The notes: generated by a model from the sequence alone, not told the origin. Numbered from the stretch's first letter, positions 26,051 to 34,614 are shown. The stretch is DNA of 64,000 nt from Sphingomonas aerophila (GCF_014199305.1 NZ_JACIJK010000011.1:61593-125592), one strand, 5' to 3'. Translations and numbers: made by a program.

Positions 26051-26350
26051 GGTCACCCTCCTGAGTGGGCCGGACTAGCCGCCGGTCAGGAGAGGCTTAG
26101 GTGCCCCGCGGCTCTTGATCCTGACGAGACGCTGGAGAGATGCTGATCCATTATCTTTTCACCGGCCCAGCCGATCCAAGGGCGTTCAGAGCCGATCGGG
26201 AGACGTGCACCTCGCACCAGCAAAGGTTAAGAACGTTCTCAATTCTGCTTGACGCCGAAGGCTCAAACCAACGGCGTTCCGAAAACAGGAACCGTGAGGT
26301 GATCCGTTCGAATAGTTTGGTCTGAGCAGCGACGGACGGGAGTCGAGGGC
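26051..26350. other. Intergenic stretch, nothing recognised
   Basis: About 300 bases between the TonB-like gene and a gene remnant. No ribosome-site-linked frame or hairpin was noticed. Confidence 0.45.
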
Positions 26351-26446
26351 ATGGAAGGTGAGAACGCGCCGTTCAGGCAGCGTATGATCGAGCTGGACGT
26401 GCTCCGCGGCTTTGCGGTCACGAGCGCCCGACGTGAACGCACCTAG
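26351..26446 (+). pseudogene. N-terminal remnant of a membrane acyltransferase/DUF418-type gene
   Basis: The ATG at 26351 opens 31 codons reading MEGENAPFRQRMIELDVLRG then FAVTSARRERT and a stop. The segment RMIELDVLRGFAV is the hallmark N-terminus of acyltransferase-3 and DUF418-type membrane proteins, which normally run to 350-400 residues. The similarity ends after FAV, so this is probably a deletion remnant. Confidence 0.5.
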
Positions 26447-26716
26447 AGGATTTCTGTAATGATCTTGGCCCTCGTTCGGCCCGGAACGGTCGCGTGCACA
26501 AGTCATTAGGGTCTAGCCGCGCAATCCGGACAGCTTGCGAGCCGCTCGCCCTGTCGCTCCTTCATGCCCCGGGCGGCAGAGCGTTCGGGTAGCCACTCCT
26601 TCTTGCAGCGCAGGCCTATAGCTTGGGTGCCTGCACAACAAATGCTGGCCGGGATACGTCCGATTAGACGCTGATCCCGCCTTGCCCACCTCACCGAACC
26701 AGCTAGGCTAACCGGC

Positions 26717-26872
26717 ATGACCGACGACGATGTCCTGGCGCTCGAACGCGAGCTTGCCACCATGGCCGACGACGATGTGCGTCGAGCTTACCGGGACGCT
26801 GAGGGAATGCCGGATCGCGATGTGGCCGACCTGCTGGCGGGCGAGTGCGAACGGCGAGGGATCGAGCTGTGA
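26717..26872 (+). CDS. Small acidic protein, 51 aa
   Basis: ATG at 26717. The product MTDDDVLALERELATMADDD continues with VRRAYRDAEGMPDRDVADLL and ends GIEL. It is acidic and helical. Its stop overlaps the next start (GTGA), so the two genes form a coupled pair. No family is recognised. Confidence 0.6.
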   Translation: MTDDDVLALERELATMADDDVRRAYRDAEGMPDRDVADLLAGECERRGIEL

Positions 26873-27060
26873 GTGCCCCCAGTGCCGTCGAGCGCGCGCT
26901 CGATCTGGCAAGGTCAGGCACGGTGCGCACGGTTGACGATATCCGCCGCACGCTGAAGCGAGAACGGTGTGATGGGGTAGACAGCCACCTCCAGAGCGAG
27001 ACGTTCAAGAAGCAGCTTAGGGCCCTGATCGCCGAGCGCATCGGCGGGGGTACTCTTTAG
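26869..27060 (+). CDS. Small basic protein, 63 aa
   Basis: The GTG at 26869 overlaps the previous stop by four bases. The product begins MSAPSAVERALDLARSGTVR and contains VDDIRRTLKRERCDGVDSHL and TFKKQLRALIAERIG. It is basic and helical, complementary in charge to the acidic protein before it, which could mean the two bind each other. That is inference; no toxin or antitoxin family is recognised. Confidence 0.6.
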   Translation: MSAPSAVERALDLARSGTVRTVDDIRRTLKRERCDGVDSHLQSETFKKQLRALIAERIGGGTL

Positions 27061-27393
27061 GCCCGAAGCGCACCGCGAGGTTGGCTTCCGATTCGAATAT
27101 TGGACTTCTGAGCAGCTGAGGCAGCTCGCCGTAACACTTTATTAACCATATCGGGCCATCATTGTGTCACCGAAGCTCCAATCGCATACTGGGGCGGCGA
27201 CTGGTTCCCGCCGCCCTTTTTTCCTTGAGCGACAGACCTCCCGTCTCTTCGCTTAAGCTCACACCGGCCCTCGCTGAATCCGTCGAACCAGGCTTGGCGC
27301 TGCTCAGGCTCAAACCGGGGATGATGGAGGCAATCCGCAGCATAGCGAGCGTGCTAGAAGCCGTCGCCGGTTTCCCCTGATCTTGATTGGCTC
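27061..27393. other. Intergenic stretch with a terminator and possible short RNA
   Basis: An AT-rich patch (TTTATTAACCATAT near 27138-27151) precedes a strong intrinsic terminator at 27192-27222. The spacing would allow a short untranslated RNA of about 50-70 bases, or the terminator may serve the small gene pair upstream. The remainder to 27393 has no supported gene. Confidence 0.45.
27192..27222 (+). terminator. Intrinsic terminator
   Basis: Arms GGGCGGCG (27192-27199) and CGCCGCCC (27209-27216) enclose a nine-base loop and are followed by six T (27217-27222). Confidence 0.85.
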
Positions 27394-27597
27394 TCACGAG
27401 CTCTCGTCGTCAGCGCCAGGTCCCTGTCGTTCCACGTTCGCGGCAGTCGCCTCCAGGTCCGCTGCGAACTGCTCAAGGGCACGCTGGGCACCATACCGCG
27501 CGAGCTCGGGCCTCGGGTCTCCAAGCACAGGCAGTCGGGCACACATCCGGGCCATGTTGGCCACGAGCCGCAGGGTATCAGGATCGGGGTAAGCCAT
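27394..27597 (-). CDS. Small hypothetical protein, 67 aa
   Basis: ATG at 27597. The product MAYPDPDTLRLVANMARMCA continues with LPVLGDPRPELARYGAQRAL and EQFAADLEATAANVER and ends in an acidic tail. It is helical and protein-like in composition, but the ribosome site is weak. No family is recognised. Confidence 0.5.
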   Translation of the reverse strand: MAYPDPDTLRLVANMARMCARLPVLGDPRPELARYGAQRALEQFAADLEATAANVERQGPGADDESS

Positions 27598-27704
27598 AGC
27601 TTCGTGGATCCCGCGAGCGTGGCCGACCGCGAGTGCCGCGTTTCACCTCTGCCATTCGCCGCCTACCGTACTCACCACAAGCCAGCGGAGTATGATCTCC
27701 GCCA

Positions 27705-27938
27705 TCAGGGGATGCTGGCGCGCAGAACCACGTCAAAGTGTCGCCGGTTCTTTGTGCCGTGCTCCAGCACCTCACAGACAAGTCGCTGGGCACGGTGCCC
27801 ACACAAGGCCCGTTCTTCGGCCTTGAGGGATGCGGCATGAACCGTCGCTGCAACGGCTGCATCCATATCAGGGAAGGTGCAGCCCACCCCTGAGCCGGTT
27901 AGCTCGCCGTCATCAATGTGGATATCGAAGCGTGGCAT
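27705..27938 (-). CDS. DUF6894-like small protein, 77 aa
   Basis: Starting at the ATG at 27938, the N-terminus MPRFDIHIDDGELTGSGVGC followed by FPDMDAAVAATVHAASLKAE fits the DUF6894 pattern (MPRxxFHxxDG, then a helix with DxxAAxxxA). An in-frame start 30 bases upstream is less likely. Function of the family is unknown; it is abundant in sphingomonads and rhizobia. Confidence 0.6.
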   Translation of the reverse strand: MPRFDIHIDDGELTGSGVGCTFPDMDAAVAATVHAASLKAEERALCGHRAQRLVCEVLEHGTKNRRHFDVVLRASIP

Positions 27939-28172
27939 AAGTCGAGCTAACGCTGGCTTCGAATGCACTCCACATCGAAGGTGACTTTCGGCCAGTACGT
28001 AGTTTCGCCCCGGCTAGGTTGCCCGCGTCGCTGCCGTGACGGCTCGGCGGGTCTTGCTTGGGCTCCACCGCTCACCAGATTTGCACCACCGCCCCTTAAC
28101 TGCCGAACCGGGTTCATGTCTTGCCCGGCATACAGCGACAGTTGCTCTGCGGGCGATTTCAGGAGTGCTTCT

Positions 28173-28334
28173 GTGGAATACGAACAGGCTGCGGCGTTGA
28201 TCGCGCAGCTAGGCAGCCCTGGCAGGGTTGTACGTCACATTGTACGTGAGATGCTGTCCGACCCGACGTCCGAAGAGGATCTGCGGTCGGTTGCGGCTGC
28301 ATGCCACGAGCTTTTTACCGCTACGCTCCAGTGA
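28173..28334 (+). CDS. Small hypothetical protein, 53 aa
   Basis: The GTG at 28173 follows AGGAG (28161-28165) by seven bases. The product MEYEQAAALIAQLGSPGRVV continues with REMLSDPTSEEDLRSVAAAC. It is helical and protein-like. A longer in-frame reading from 27963 is arginine/proline-rich and unlikely. The duplicated block C1 begins right after its stop. Confidence 0.55.
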   Translation: MEYEQAAALIAQLGSPGRVVRHIVREMLSDPTSEEDLRSVAAACHELFTATLQ

Positions 28335-28339
28335 TCGGC

Positions 28340-28586
28340 CGGCGAGGGTGAGGCTGATGAGTGAGCAGTCGATCTCCTCTCCACCTTCGATCAGTTCCGC
28401 GAATTACCTCACGGTTGGAGCAGGACCGATGACCCGCGCGCCAGAGCCGCAGAGGCATTCACGCACGTACTCGCCTGTGAACATGTCTTCCGCGGCGAGC
28501 AGAATGGTGCGACCGGTAAGTGCTTCGGATCAAGCATGACGCCGGTGTGCCAAAGTAGGTACGCTCGCAGCGATAATCTCGATCAA
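28340..28586 (-). pseudogene. Broken copy of the degenerate receiver protein
   Basis: Compared with the copy at 55804-56217, this one has an extra base before the ATG and a missing base just after it (GATCCCGAA became GATCCGAA). It also has an in-frame TAA where the other copy has CAG, and its 3' half is gone. Codons for TILLAAxDMFTGEYVRECLC can still be read in one frame. Confidence 0.8.
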
Positions 28587-28688
28587 GGTACAGCTATTCC
28601 ACTGCGCTCGTGTATACCTTCGGGAGGGGTGCCAAGCATGCGGCCAATAACAGGTCGTAGCACGGGCGAATTTTAGGGGAGGACGGCA

Positions 28689-28781
28689 GTGGAGCGTGTC
28701 GCGCCAGCTATCTTGATCTGCGTTGTAGCCCTGTTCGTTGGCTGGTGGGTCTTGCTCCGAGTGATCCGGCCCCGCGGGTAA
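28689..28781 (+). CDS. 30-residue single-pass membrane peptide, copy 1
   Basis: The GTG at 28689 follows AGGGGAGGA by six bases. The product MERVAPAILICVVALFVGWW ends VLLRVIRPRG: a single transmembrane helix with a basic tail. The copy at 56366 differs by four residues and six or more silent changes, has the same length and the same ribosome site, so the peptide is under selection. No function is known. Confidence 0.75.
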   Translation: MERVAPAILICVVALFVGWWVLLRVIRPRG

Positions 28782-28932
28782 CCCCAAACCGTCTGATCGC
28801 ATCAGCGCCGATCTTCGAGCGTCAAGGTGAGTTTCTCTGCGCCAGCTCGAATTGTCGACGGTTGCCGGCACTCGTTGTGCGGTGTGCGAAGATAAGGCAC
28901 TCTCTCGGAAAACAAATCTGGGGAGGTCTAAC

Positions 28933-29661
28933 TTGGCGCTTACCCGCTTTGTCGAGCAGCTTGAGAGGCTTGGCCCTTTGTCGGAGCCAGAGAGGCAGAC
29001 CTTGCGCTCTCTACCGGGGCGTTTTCTGGACGCGCCAGCCAACCTGGACTTCGCGGACGGGATCTCATCCAGTTCCGAACGCATCCTGGTCGTCGTGGAT
29101 GGTCTGCTGGCCAGCTGTTACGACACGGTGGAGGGAGAACGTCAGCTCACCGCGCTACACGTGCCAGGAGATCTGTGCGACCTGAACACCCTGATCCTGG
29201 CGTCAGGGCCGTTGTGTCTGACGGCACTAGCCCCGAGCAGGGTATTCGCGGTTGCTCGTGGCGCGTTCATCGACGCGATGCAGCGCCACCCGGGATTGAT
29301 CGGGATATTCTGGCGTTATTCGTCCAGTCGCGTGCTGATCCTGAACGAGCGGATCGTCAGCCTGGGCAGTCGCGATGCAAGGCAGAGTCTTTGCCATTTA
29401 ATTTGCGAACTTGCCGTCCGGCAGGGTTTGCCGCCTGGCATGGATACCGGATTCTTTCACTTGCCGATGAAACAGCATCAGCTCGCTAGCATCCTGGGTC
29501 TCACCTACGTGCACGTGAATAGAACGCTTCGGGCGCTCCGGGAGGACAGACTGGTGCTTTTCCAGCGTCAGACCGTCACAATCACAGATTGGGCGAGGCT
29601 GACTCACGAAGCGAGTTTCGATCCGGGGTATCTGATGAGCTATCTGCCCGAGGGACAATGA
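28933..29661 (+). CDS. Crp/Fnr-family transcription regulator
   Basis: The TTG at 28933 lies six bases after GGGAGG and is a better start than the TTG at 28852. The 242-residue product has a Crp-like beta-roll (about 15-130) and a winged helix (about 155-225; MKQHQLASILGLTYVHVNRT is the recognition region). No N-terminal cysteine cluster is present. A DHFR-like gene follows 13 bases downstream. Its weak start and strong ribosome site suggest moderate expression. It is distinct from the regulator at 6626. Confidence 0.85.
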   Translation: MALTRFVEQLERLGPLSEPERQTLRSLPGRFLDAPANLDFADGISSSSERILVVVDGLLASCYDTVEGERQLTALHVPGDLCDLNTLILASGPLCLTALAPSRVFAVARGAFIDAMQRHPGLIGIFWRYSSSRVLILNERIVSLGSRDARQSLCHLICELAVRQGLPPGMDTGFFHLPMKQHQLASILGLTYVHVNRTLRALREDRLVLFQRQTVTITDWARLTHEASFDPGYLMSYLPEGQ

Positions 29662-29674
29662 GGAAGGATCTAGT

Positions 29675-30340
29675 ATGCGCAAGCTGACCGGTGCGGCGTT
29701 CACATCGATCGACGGCGTGGTGCAGGCGCCCGGAGGACCGACCGAGGACCCGACCGGCGGCTTCGACCAAGGCGGCTGGGTCTTCGGTGTCGGCGACGAC
29801 GTGATCGATCCGGTGCTCGCAGACCTGTTTGATCCGCCCTATGCGCTGCTGCTCGGGCGGCGGACCTACGACATATTCGCGGCATACTGGCCGTTCGTCG
29901 AGGGTGAGATGGCCGGCATGGGCGAGGCGCTGACAGCGGCCGACAAGCATGTCCTGACCCATGGTGACCAGCCGCTCGATTGGGCTAACAGCTACCGCCT
30001 TGAAAGCATCGCTGCGGTTAGCGCGCTGAAGGAGAGCGCAGGCCCCGATCTGCTCATCCAGGGGTCTTCGACGCTCTACCCGCCGCTGCTCGCTGCCGGA
30101 CTGATCGACGAGCTGGTGCTGATGACCTTTCCCGTCGTGCTCGGCGTGGGCAAGCGCCTCTTTGGCGATGGCACACTGCCGGGCGCACTACGGCTGCTTG
30201 ACCAACAAGTTGGCGCAAAAGGCGTCATTGTCACGCGTTGGGTACCGGCCGGACCAGTCCCGAGGGCCGACCACCCCCGCCCAAGCACCAGCGCGGCGGA
30301 GGTCGAGCGCCAGCATCGCATGGCGGCAGGAACTTGGTAA
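29675..30340 (+). CDS. Dihydrofolate reductase-like (RibD C-terminal) family protein
   Basis: The ATG at 29675 follows GAGGAAGG. The product (221 residues) shows the RibD_C/DHFR-like fold: MRKLTGAAFTSIDGVVQAPG, ALLLGRRTYDIFAAYWPF, LIQGSSTLYPPLLAAGLIDE and VVLGVGKRLFGDG. These small reductases bind NADPH; most are not the housekeeping DHFR, and their substrates are unknown. The last about 25 residues (after WVPAGPVPRAD) look like read-through tail sequence. It is probably co-transcribed with the Crp/Fnr regulator just upstream. Confidence 0.88.
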   Translation: MRKLTGAAFTSIDGVVQAPGGPTEDPTGGFDQGGWVFGVGDDVIDPVLADLFDPPYALLLGRRTYDIFAAYWPFVEGEMAGMGEALTAADKHVLTHGDQPLDWANSYRLESIAAVSALKESAGPDLLIQGSSTLYPPLLAAGLIDELVLMTFPVVLGVGKRLFGDGTLPGALRLLDQQVGAKGVIVTRWVPAGPVPRADHPRPSTSAAEVERQHRMAAGTW

Positions 30341-30904
30341 TCAGGTGATGCGCTCTGCCTAACTCCATCGCGAACTCTACCTTAATGCTCGAAAGCCAGA
30401 ACCGGATGCCGGCAGCGGCAGACAAGCGCGCGAAATTACACCTTGAAATTAAGTTGTTATCTTAGCCTGTGCCCACAACAATGGCTTAACCGATCGACGT
30501 AAGTGCTGATCGGCTCGGGATCCAGCAACAGGTTGCCCGTGACATTGAAGAAGTGAGCCAGGACGTCGCGCCAGAGGCTGCGATGGACCAGATCGCAGAG
30601 CGGCAATCAGGATACGAGCTCTTGGTCCGACTCTCGGGCAGGCGGGGCGTATTCAATTCCCCGGCGGCCGCACCGACCCAAAGCCGGACGCTCAGCAACA
30701 ATTGCCGCATCCCGAAAGCGGACGCTTGTTCATCTTGAACTATGGCCAGTCTCGCCCGCTACGCCACGCCCGCTGAATGACTTGGACTCCTGGTAACCTC
30801 GCTCACAGCTTAGCCATCATGACAAAGCTCGGGCGACCTCAGGGCGGTCCGTGCTTTTGCCGCTTGCCTGAGCGACAAAGCCGTCGGCGCGAACGAGCAG
30901 GGCC
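30341..30904. other. Intergenic stretch with a decayed frame and a dispersed repeat
   Basis: A frame from about 30484 reads PIDVSADRLGIQQQVARDIE, then VSQDVAPEAAMDQIAERQSG, but is preceded by ATG GCT TAA, so it lacks a usable start unless GTG at 30553 is used. It is probably a degenerate small gene. A dispersed repeat copy lies at 30665-30735. Confidence 0.45.
30665..30735 (+). repeat. Dispersed intergenic repeat, copy 5
   Basis: ACCCAAAGCCGGACGCTCAG at 30676-30695 is followed by AAAGCGGACGCTTGTTCA ending at 30732. Both half-signatures are present. Confidence 0.7.
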
Positions 30905-31227
30905 TACAAGCCTGACAAGTCGCGCCTGTTCTGCCGAAACGAGCGCGTCATTATTGAAGCGCGAGTTGGATGCTTATCGTCACCATCGCAGCGATCCTGG
31001 TCGCCAGCATCCGCCTGAACTTCGCCGACACCGGTGCAATGGCACGCGCGCCCAGCCCCAAACGCCGCGCGCTAAACGTCACGCTTGGTAAAGGGGCGGA
31101 GATGGGGTGGTTCGAGCATGGCTCAACGATCATCTGCTTCGTTCCGAGTGGCGTAGTGCTTGCACCGGGCTTGTGCGAAGACGAGTCGATCAGGGCCGGG
31201 CAAAGGATGACACAGCTGACCAGCTGA
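30905..31227 (+). pseudogene. psd: C-terminal remnant of phosphatidylserine decarboxylase
   Basis: The frame from 30970 reads MLIVTIAAILVASIRLNFAD, then KGAEMGWFEHGSTIICFVPS. This matches the end of bacterial phosphatidylserine decarboxylase, including the (L/H)GST self-cleavage site whose serine becomes the pyruvoyl group. In the frame shifted by one base just upstream, FCRNERVIIEARVG matches the preceding part of the family (NERV). The N-terminal 180 or so residues are missing. A frameshift near 30960-30970 and the deletion make this a pseudogene. Confidence 0.75.
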
Positions 31228-31335
31228 CTCATTAGACGATCCCGGCCCGACTACCCGCCCGGCAGCCCCCGACGACGTTGAAAACCACGGAGTGGATCGA
31301 TCCAGCCTCGTTAGTTATTCTCTTGCAGGGATAAG

Positions 31336-32814
31336 TTGGAGTTGCCGGGTCACGTGTCAGCGGGTGAAGATGTTGAGGTCGAGCTGAAACTCGACCTCCC
31401 TACAGGAAATCTGAACGACTTTGCCGCAAGTCGTGCTTTGAGCGGCATCGCCGCTCAGGACCGCGGATTGTTTGCGACCTATTTCGATACGCCCGGCCAG
31501 GATCTTCGAGCCGCCGGCGCATCGTTACGCGTGCGGCGCACAGGTGAGCAATACGTTCAAACTATCAAGGCAAATGCCAGCTCGGCAGTTGGCATGTTCG
31601 CGCGTTCGGAATGGGAACACGACGTTGCTGGGCCGGCACCAGAACTGGACGCGGCCTCGCCCCTGCATGCGCTGATATCCGGCGATGTCCTGGCGCACAT
31701 AATCCCTGTGTTCACGGTCGCGGTTGCCCGTCGCCAGTGGAATGTTGAGCACGGAGGGGCGATCATCGAGATAGTTGCAGACGTGGGCGCAGTGTCAGCG
31801 GCGGGCCGCAGCACTGCCGTGTCAGAAGTCGAACTGGAGTTGAAACGGGGGCGCCCAGCCGCCTTGTTCGGACTAGCTCGCGATCTTGGGCGCGATCTCC
31901 CCTTGCGAGTCGGTGTCCTGACGAAGGGGCAGCGCGGTTATCGACTGCTCGAAACCGTGAGCGCAGCCTCGGTAAAAGCCGAACGCCTCACACTGAGGTC
32001 GGACGCAACTGCAGCAGAGGCGTTCGCAAGTATCGCGGATGCGTGCCTGCGCCAATTTCGATTGAACGAGGACATTCTTCGGCGCGACCCGCAAGCCGCC
32101 GCTCTCCACCAGGCTCGCGTGGCGTTGCGTCGCTTGCGATCAGCTCTTTCCCTGTTCAAGCCGATCCTGGCCGACGCTAAATTTGAGCACCTTGCGGGCG
32201 AGCTGCGCTGGCTTGCGGGTTCGCTCGGCGAGGCCCGCGATCTGGACGTTCTCGTGGCTCGAGTAGGCGACGAACCCGACGAGGCGATCGTCGCCGCGCA
32301 CAGGATTGCCTACTCGGAAGCCTTGGCGGCTCTGGACTCGCAACGTGCGAGGGATCTGTTTCTAGACTTGGTCGAATGGGCCATCCTGGGTGAGTGGCGG
32401 ACCCAGCCGGTAAAGCCAGAAACGGTAAATGAGCGCGCGGACCTCTTCGCCGCCCAAGTGTTGGGACGGCTACGCCGACGCTTGAAGCGCCGCGGGCGCG
32501 ACCTGACCCGGCTTGACGACGCGGAACGCCATCGTGTGCGTATCCTGGGTAAGAAGTTGCGTTACGCGGCCGGCTTCTTTGAATCGCTGTATGCGGGGAA
32601 AGAGGCACGCCAGCGCTTCAGGGCTTTTCTCAAACGAGTGGAAGCTCTGCAGGACCACCTTGGCGAGCTTAACGACGTCGCGACCGCACCCGCCTTGGTC
32701 GCCCGTGTTGGACTGAAGGTAAATGATTTCTCGCCCCCCGGGCACCGCGGGAGTTTTCTGGCTAAGGCCGAGCGGGCTTATCGGAAGTGGGTAGATGCAA
32801 AGCCTTTCTGGTGA
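31336..32814 (+). CDS. CYTH-CHAD domain protein
   Basis: The N-terminal CYTH (triphosphate tunnel) domain (about 12-205) begins with EVELKLDLP, the ExExK-type metal/phosphate motif, and has basic strands such as SLRVRRTGEQYVQTIKAN. The C-terminal CHAD domain (about 225-485) has histidine/arginine helices HQARVALRRLRSAL and HRVRILGKKLRYAAGFF that bind polyphosphate. The combination is typical of inorganic triphosphatases such as YgiF, with CHAD targeting polyphosphate granules. The start TTG at 31336 follows AGGGA at five bases. No phosphate operon is adjacent, but the phosphorus island lies 3 kb downstream. Confidence 0.92.
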   Translation: MELPGHVSAGEDVEVELKLDLPTGNLNDFAASRALSGIAAQDRGLFATYFDTPGQDLRAAGASLRVRRTGEQYVQTIKANASSAVGMFARSEWEHDVAGPAPELDAASPLHALISGDVLAHIIPVFTVAVARRQWNVEHGGAIIEIVADVGAVSAAGRSTAVSEVELELKRGRPAALFGLARDLGRDLPLRVGVLTKGQRGYRLLETVSAASVKAERLTLRSDATAAEAFASIADACLRQFRLNEDILRRDPQAAALHQARVALRRLRSALSLFKPILADAKFEHLAGELRWLAGSLGEARDLDVLVARVGDEPDEAIVAAHRIAYSEALAALDSQRARDLFLDLVEWAILGEWRTQPVKPETVNERADLFAAQVLGRLRRRLKRRGRDLTRLDDAERHRVRILGKKLRYAAGFFESLYAGKEARQRFRAFLKRVEALQDHLGELNDVATAPALVARVGLKVNDFSPPGHRGSFLAKAERAYRKWVDAKPFW

Positions 32815-32955
32815 AGATATAACGCGAGCGCGACCCCTTATTCGGTCCTCCCTCCTTCAGCCCCGGCAGTTCCCTCCCATCGCCGAGTTCAGGGCTGGTT
32901 GCCGCCTACGCTAAGCGGTGCGTCTGCTCTGAGGCAGCCCACGGGCTAGCGATAC

Positions 32956-33132
32956 TCACCAGAGAAGACCCTTAGTCTTGCCGGATAGGATACGCAGGCT
33001 TTGCGCGGCTTCTTGCTCACTGCTGAACACCATGTCGAGCCACCGGTCATGCCGCACAGAGTACAACCCCCATTGGGCTTTTAGTTCAGGCTCAACTCGG
33101 CGAGCAACGGTCCACGAGTCATCAGGCGACAT
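32956..33132 (-). CDS. Small hypothetical protein, 58 aa
   Basis: The ATG at 33132 follows AAAGGCG. The product MSPDDSWTVARRVEPELKAQ continues WGLYSVRHDRWLDMVFSSEQ and ends GLLW. It has three or more tryptophans and balanced charge, which random GC-rich frames rarely give. No family is recognised. Confidence 0.6.
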   Translation of the reverse strand: MSPDDSWTVARRVEPELKAQWGLYSVRHDRWLDMVFSSEQEAAQSLRILSGKTKGLLW

Positions 33133-33196
33133 GACGCCTTTATGACAGCTGATCCTTCAAACGTCTTGTACCTATGTCGGACAAGGGGCCTGCTGA

Positions 33197-33430
33197 TCAG
33201 GCGCCGTTGAGAGCGAGCGCCGCAGATCGCAACGCAAACACGCGGTCTGCCGCGCCCACCGGCAATTCCCCCCAGGAGAAAGCAGAACGGTGCCGAGCGC
33301 TCTCCGCCCAGATGCGGGCAGCCAGGTGGGTGAGCTGGTCGCAGGTCGCGGGTACGCCGCTTGCCACACAGGCTACTAGCTCGTCCGCGATAAAGGGGCT
33401 GGCACTCTTCACAGCAGCATCTCCGACCAT
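33197..33430 (-). CDS. Possible small hypothetical protein, 77 aa
   Basis: ATG at 33430 with AGGG upstream. The product MVGDAAVKSASPFIADELVA continues with PATCDQLTHLAARIWAESAR and SWGELPVGAADRVFALRSAA. It is helical and alanine-rich. The opposite-strand frame at 33174-33593 is less protein-like. Uncertain. Confidence 0.45.
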   Translation of the reverse strand: MVGDAAVKSASPFIADELVACVASGVPATCDQLTHLAARIWAESARHRSAFSWGELPVGAADRVFALRSAALALNGA

Positions 33431-33600
33431 GGCGGCCCTGCTAGCTCAATGCTGTGTCAGCGCGATGACATGCTGGCCGACTGGAGGCTTTCACGACACC
33501 AATGGCTCATTAAGGGGTCGTGAGGCGCGACCCGAACAGGTGATCCGCGCTAAGTCGACCCTTGTCATACCATTGCAGTGTTTCGCCTTATAGCGGCACC

Positions 33601-34404
33601 ATGCTGCGTCACTCCTTTGATACTCTGTTGGCCTTGGCTGCAGCCCTAACGCCCGTCCCTGCACTGGCCTGGGGCAAGACCGGGCACCGCGTCATCGGCA
33701 AGCTCGCTGAGCCGTACCTCTCCGTACCGGCCAAGGCGGGCGTGAAGCGGATCCTCGGGGCCGAGACCATGGCCGAAGCGTCGAACTGGCCCGATTTCAT
33801 GCGCTCGGATCCGAGCGACTTTTGGCAGCATACCGCTAGTCCTTGGCATTACGTGACCGTGCCAGCGGGCAAGGCCTATGCGGAGGTGGGCGCACCGGCT
33901 GAGGGCAACGCCTTTACGGCGTTAGAGCATTTCTCGGCCGTCATTCGGGACCCCAATGCGTCGAAGGTCGACAAGCAACTCGCGCTCCGCTTCGTGATCC
34001 ACATCGTCGGCGACCTGCATCAGCCGTTGCACGCGGGCAACGGCACCGACAAGGGCGGCAATGACACAAAGGTGACCTTTATGGGCCGCCCTACGAACTT
34101 GCATGCGCTCTGGGACTCAGGGCTAATCGGTGAGGAGCAGCTATCCTACTCGGAGATGGCCGACTGGTTAGGCGCCCGGATCACGCCAGCGCTCGCGAAG
34201 AGTTGGTCCGTACCCGATCCAACTGCCTGGATTGCGGAAAGTGCGGCCTTGCGCGACCGCATCTACCCATCAGTCGGCGATACCTCGCTCTCTTACGGCT
34301 ATGTTTACGCCCACACCGGCGAAATGGAGCTCAGGCTCGAACAGGGCGGAGTCAGATTGGCAGCCTATCTGAACCGATTGTTCGCCGGAGCCGTCGAGCG
34401 CTGA
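33601..34404 (+). CDS. Secreted S1/P1-type nuclease
   Basis: The signal peptide (LLALAAALTPVPALA) ends so that the mature protein starts with Trp (WGKTGHR), which in S1/P1 nucleases coordinates zinc through its N-terminus. The other zinc ligands are visible: His in GHRVIG, Asp in NWPDFM, His in WHYVTV, the cluster HIVGDLHQPLHAG, and His/Asp in NLHALWDSG. It is a three-zinc endonuclease cutting single-stranded DNA or RNA in the periplasm or outside the cell. The length (267 residues) fits the bacterial family. Released nucleotides could supply phosphate together with the nearby phosphatases; this link is inference. Confidence 0.92.
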   Translation: MLRHSFDTLLALAAALTPVPALAWGKTGHRVIGKLAEPYLSVPAKAGVKRILGAETMAEASNWPDFMRSDPSDFWQHTASPWHYVTVPAGKAYAEVGAPAEGNAFTALEHFSAVIRDPNASKVDKQLALRFVIHIVGDLHQPLHAGNGTDKGGNDTKVTFMGRPTNLHALWDSGLIGEEQLSYSEMADWLGARITPALAKSWSVPDPTAWIAESAALRDRIYPSVGDTSLSYGYVYAHTGEMELRLEQGGVRLAAYLNRLFAGAVER

Positions 34405-34533
34405 ATGAGCTCGACGATGCGACCTCCAATGGCGCTCTGGGGCTACATCTTATTGGGTGCGCTCCTGATCATTGCATCGGGCGCCCGAGCAGTGGCTGGC
34501 GCCGCAATTGGCTGGGCCGCCGACCGACTCTGA
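34405..34533 (+). CDS. Small hydrophobic membrane protein, 42 aa
   Basis: The ATG at 34405 directly follows the nuclease stop, so it may be co-translated. The product MSSTMRPPMALWGYILLGAL continues LIIASGARAVAGAAIGWAAD: one transmembrane helix plus a glycine/alanine-rich tail. A similar tail (GVAGAAIGS) is seen in the start-less frame at 2873-2982. No function is known. Confidence 0.5.
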   Translation: MSSTMRPPMALWGYILLGALLIIASGARAVAGAAIGWAADRL

Positions 34534-34614
34534 GGGTTTACAGATCAGCCTATCAGAGCCGCGGCCATAGCTAAGGGCCGATCAGTTCGATCAGTAGTAG
34601 AATCCGAGTACACG

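Larger units (their letters stand above)
28340..28790 (+). repeat. Duplicated block C1 (partner of 56018-56460)
   Basis: About 450 bases align with 56018-56460: a receiver-like gene on the minus strand, then a 30-codon membrane-peptide gene on the plus strand. Here the receiver is broken, while the peptide gene is intact. Confidence 0.85.

Noticed and set aside
30484..30738. Frame PIDVSADRLGIQQQVARDIE and following
   Set aside because: The natural start is followed two codons later by TAA; a GTG inside could start a shorter protein, but nothing else supports it.
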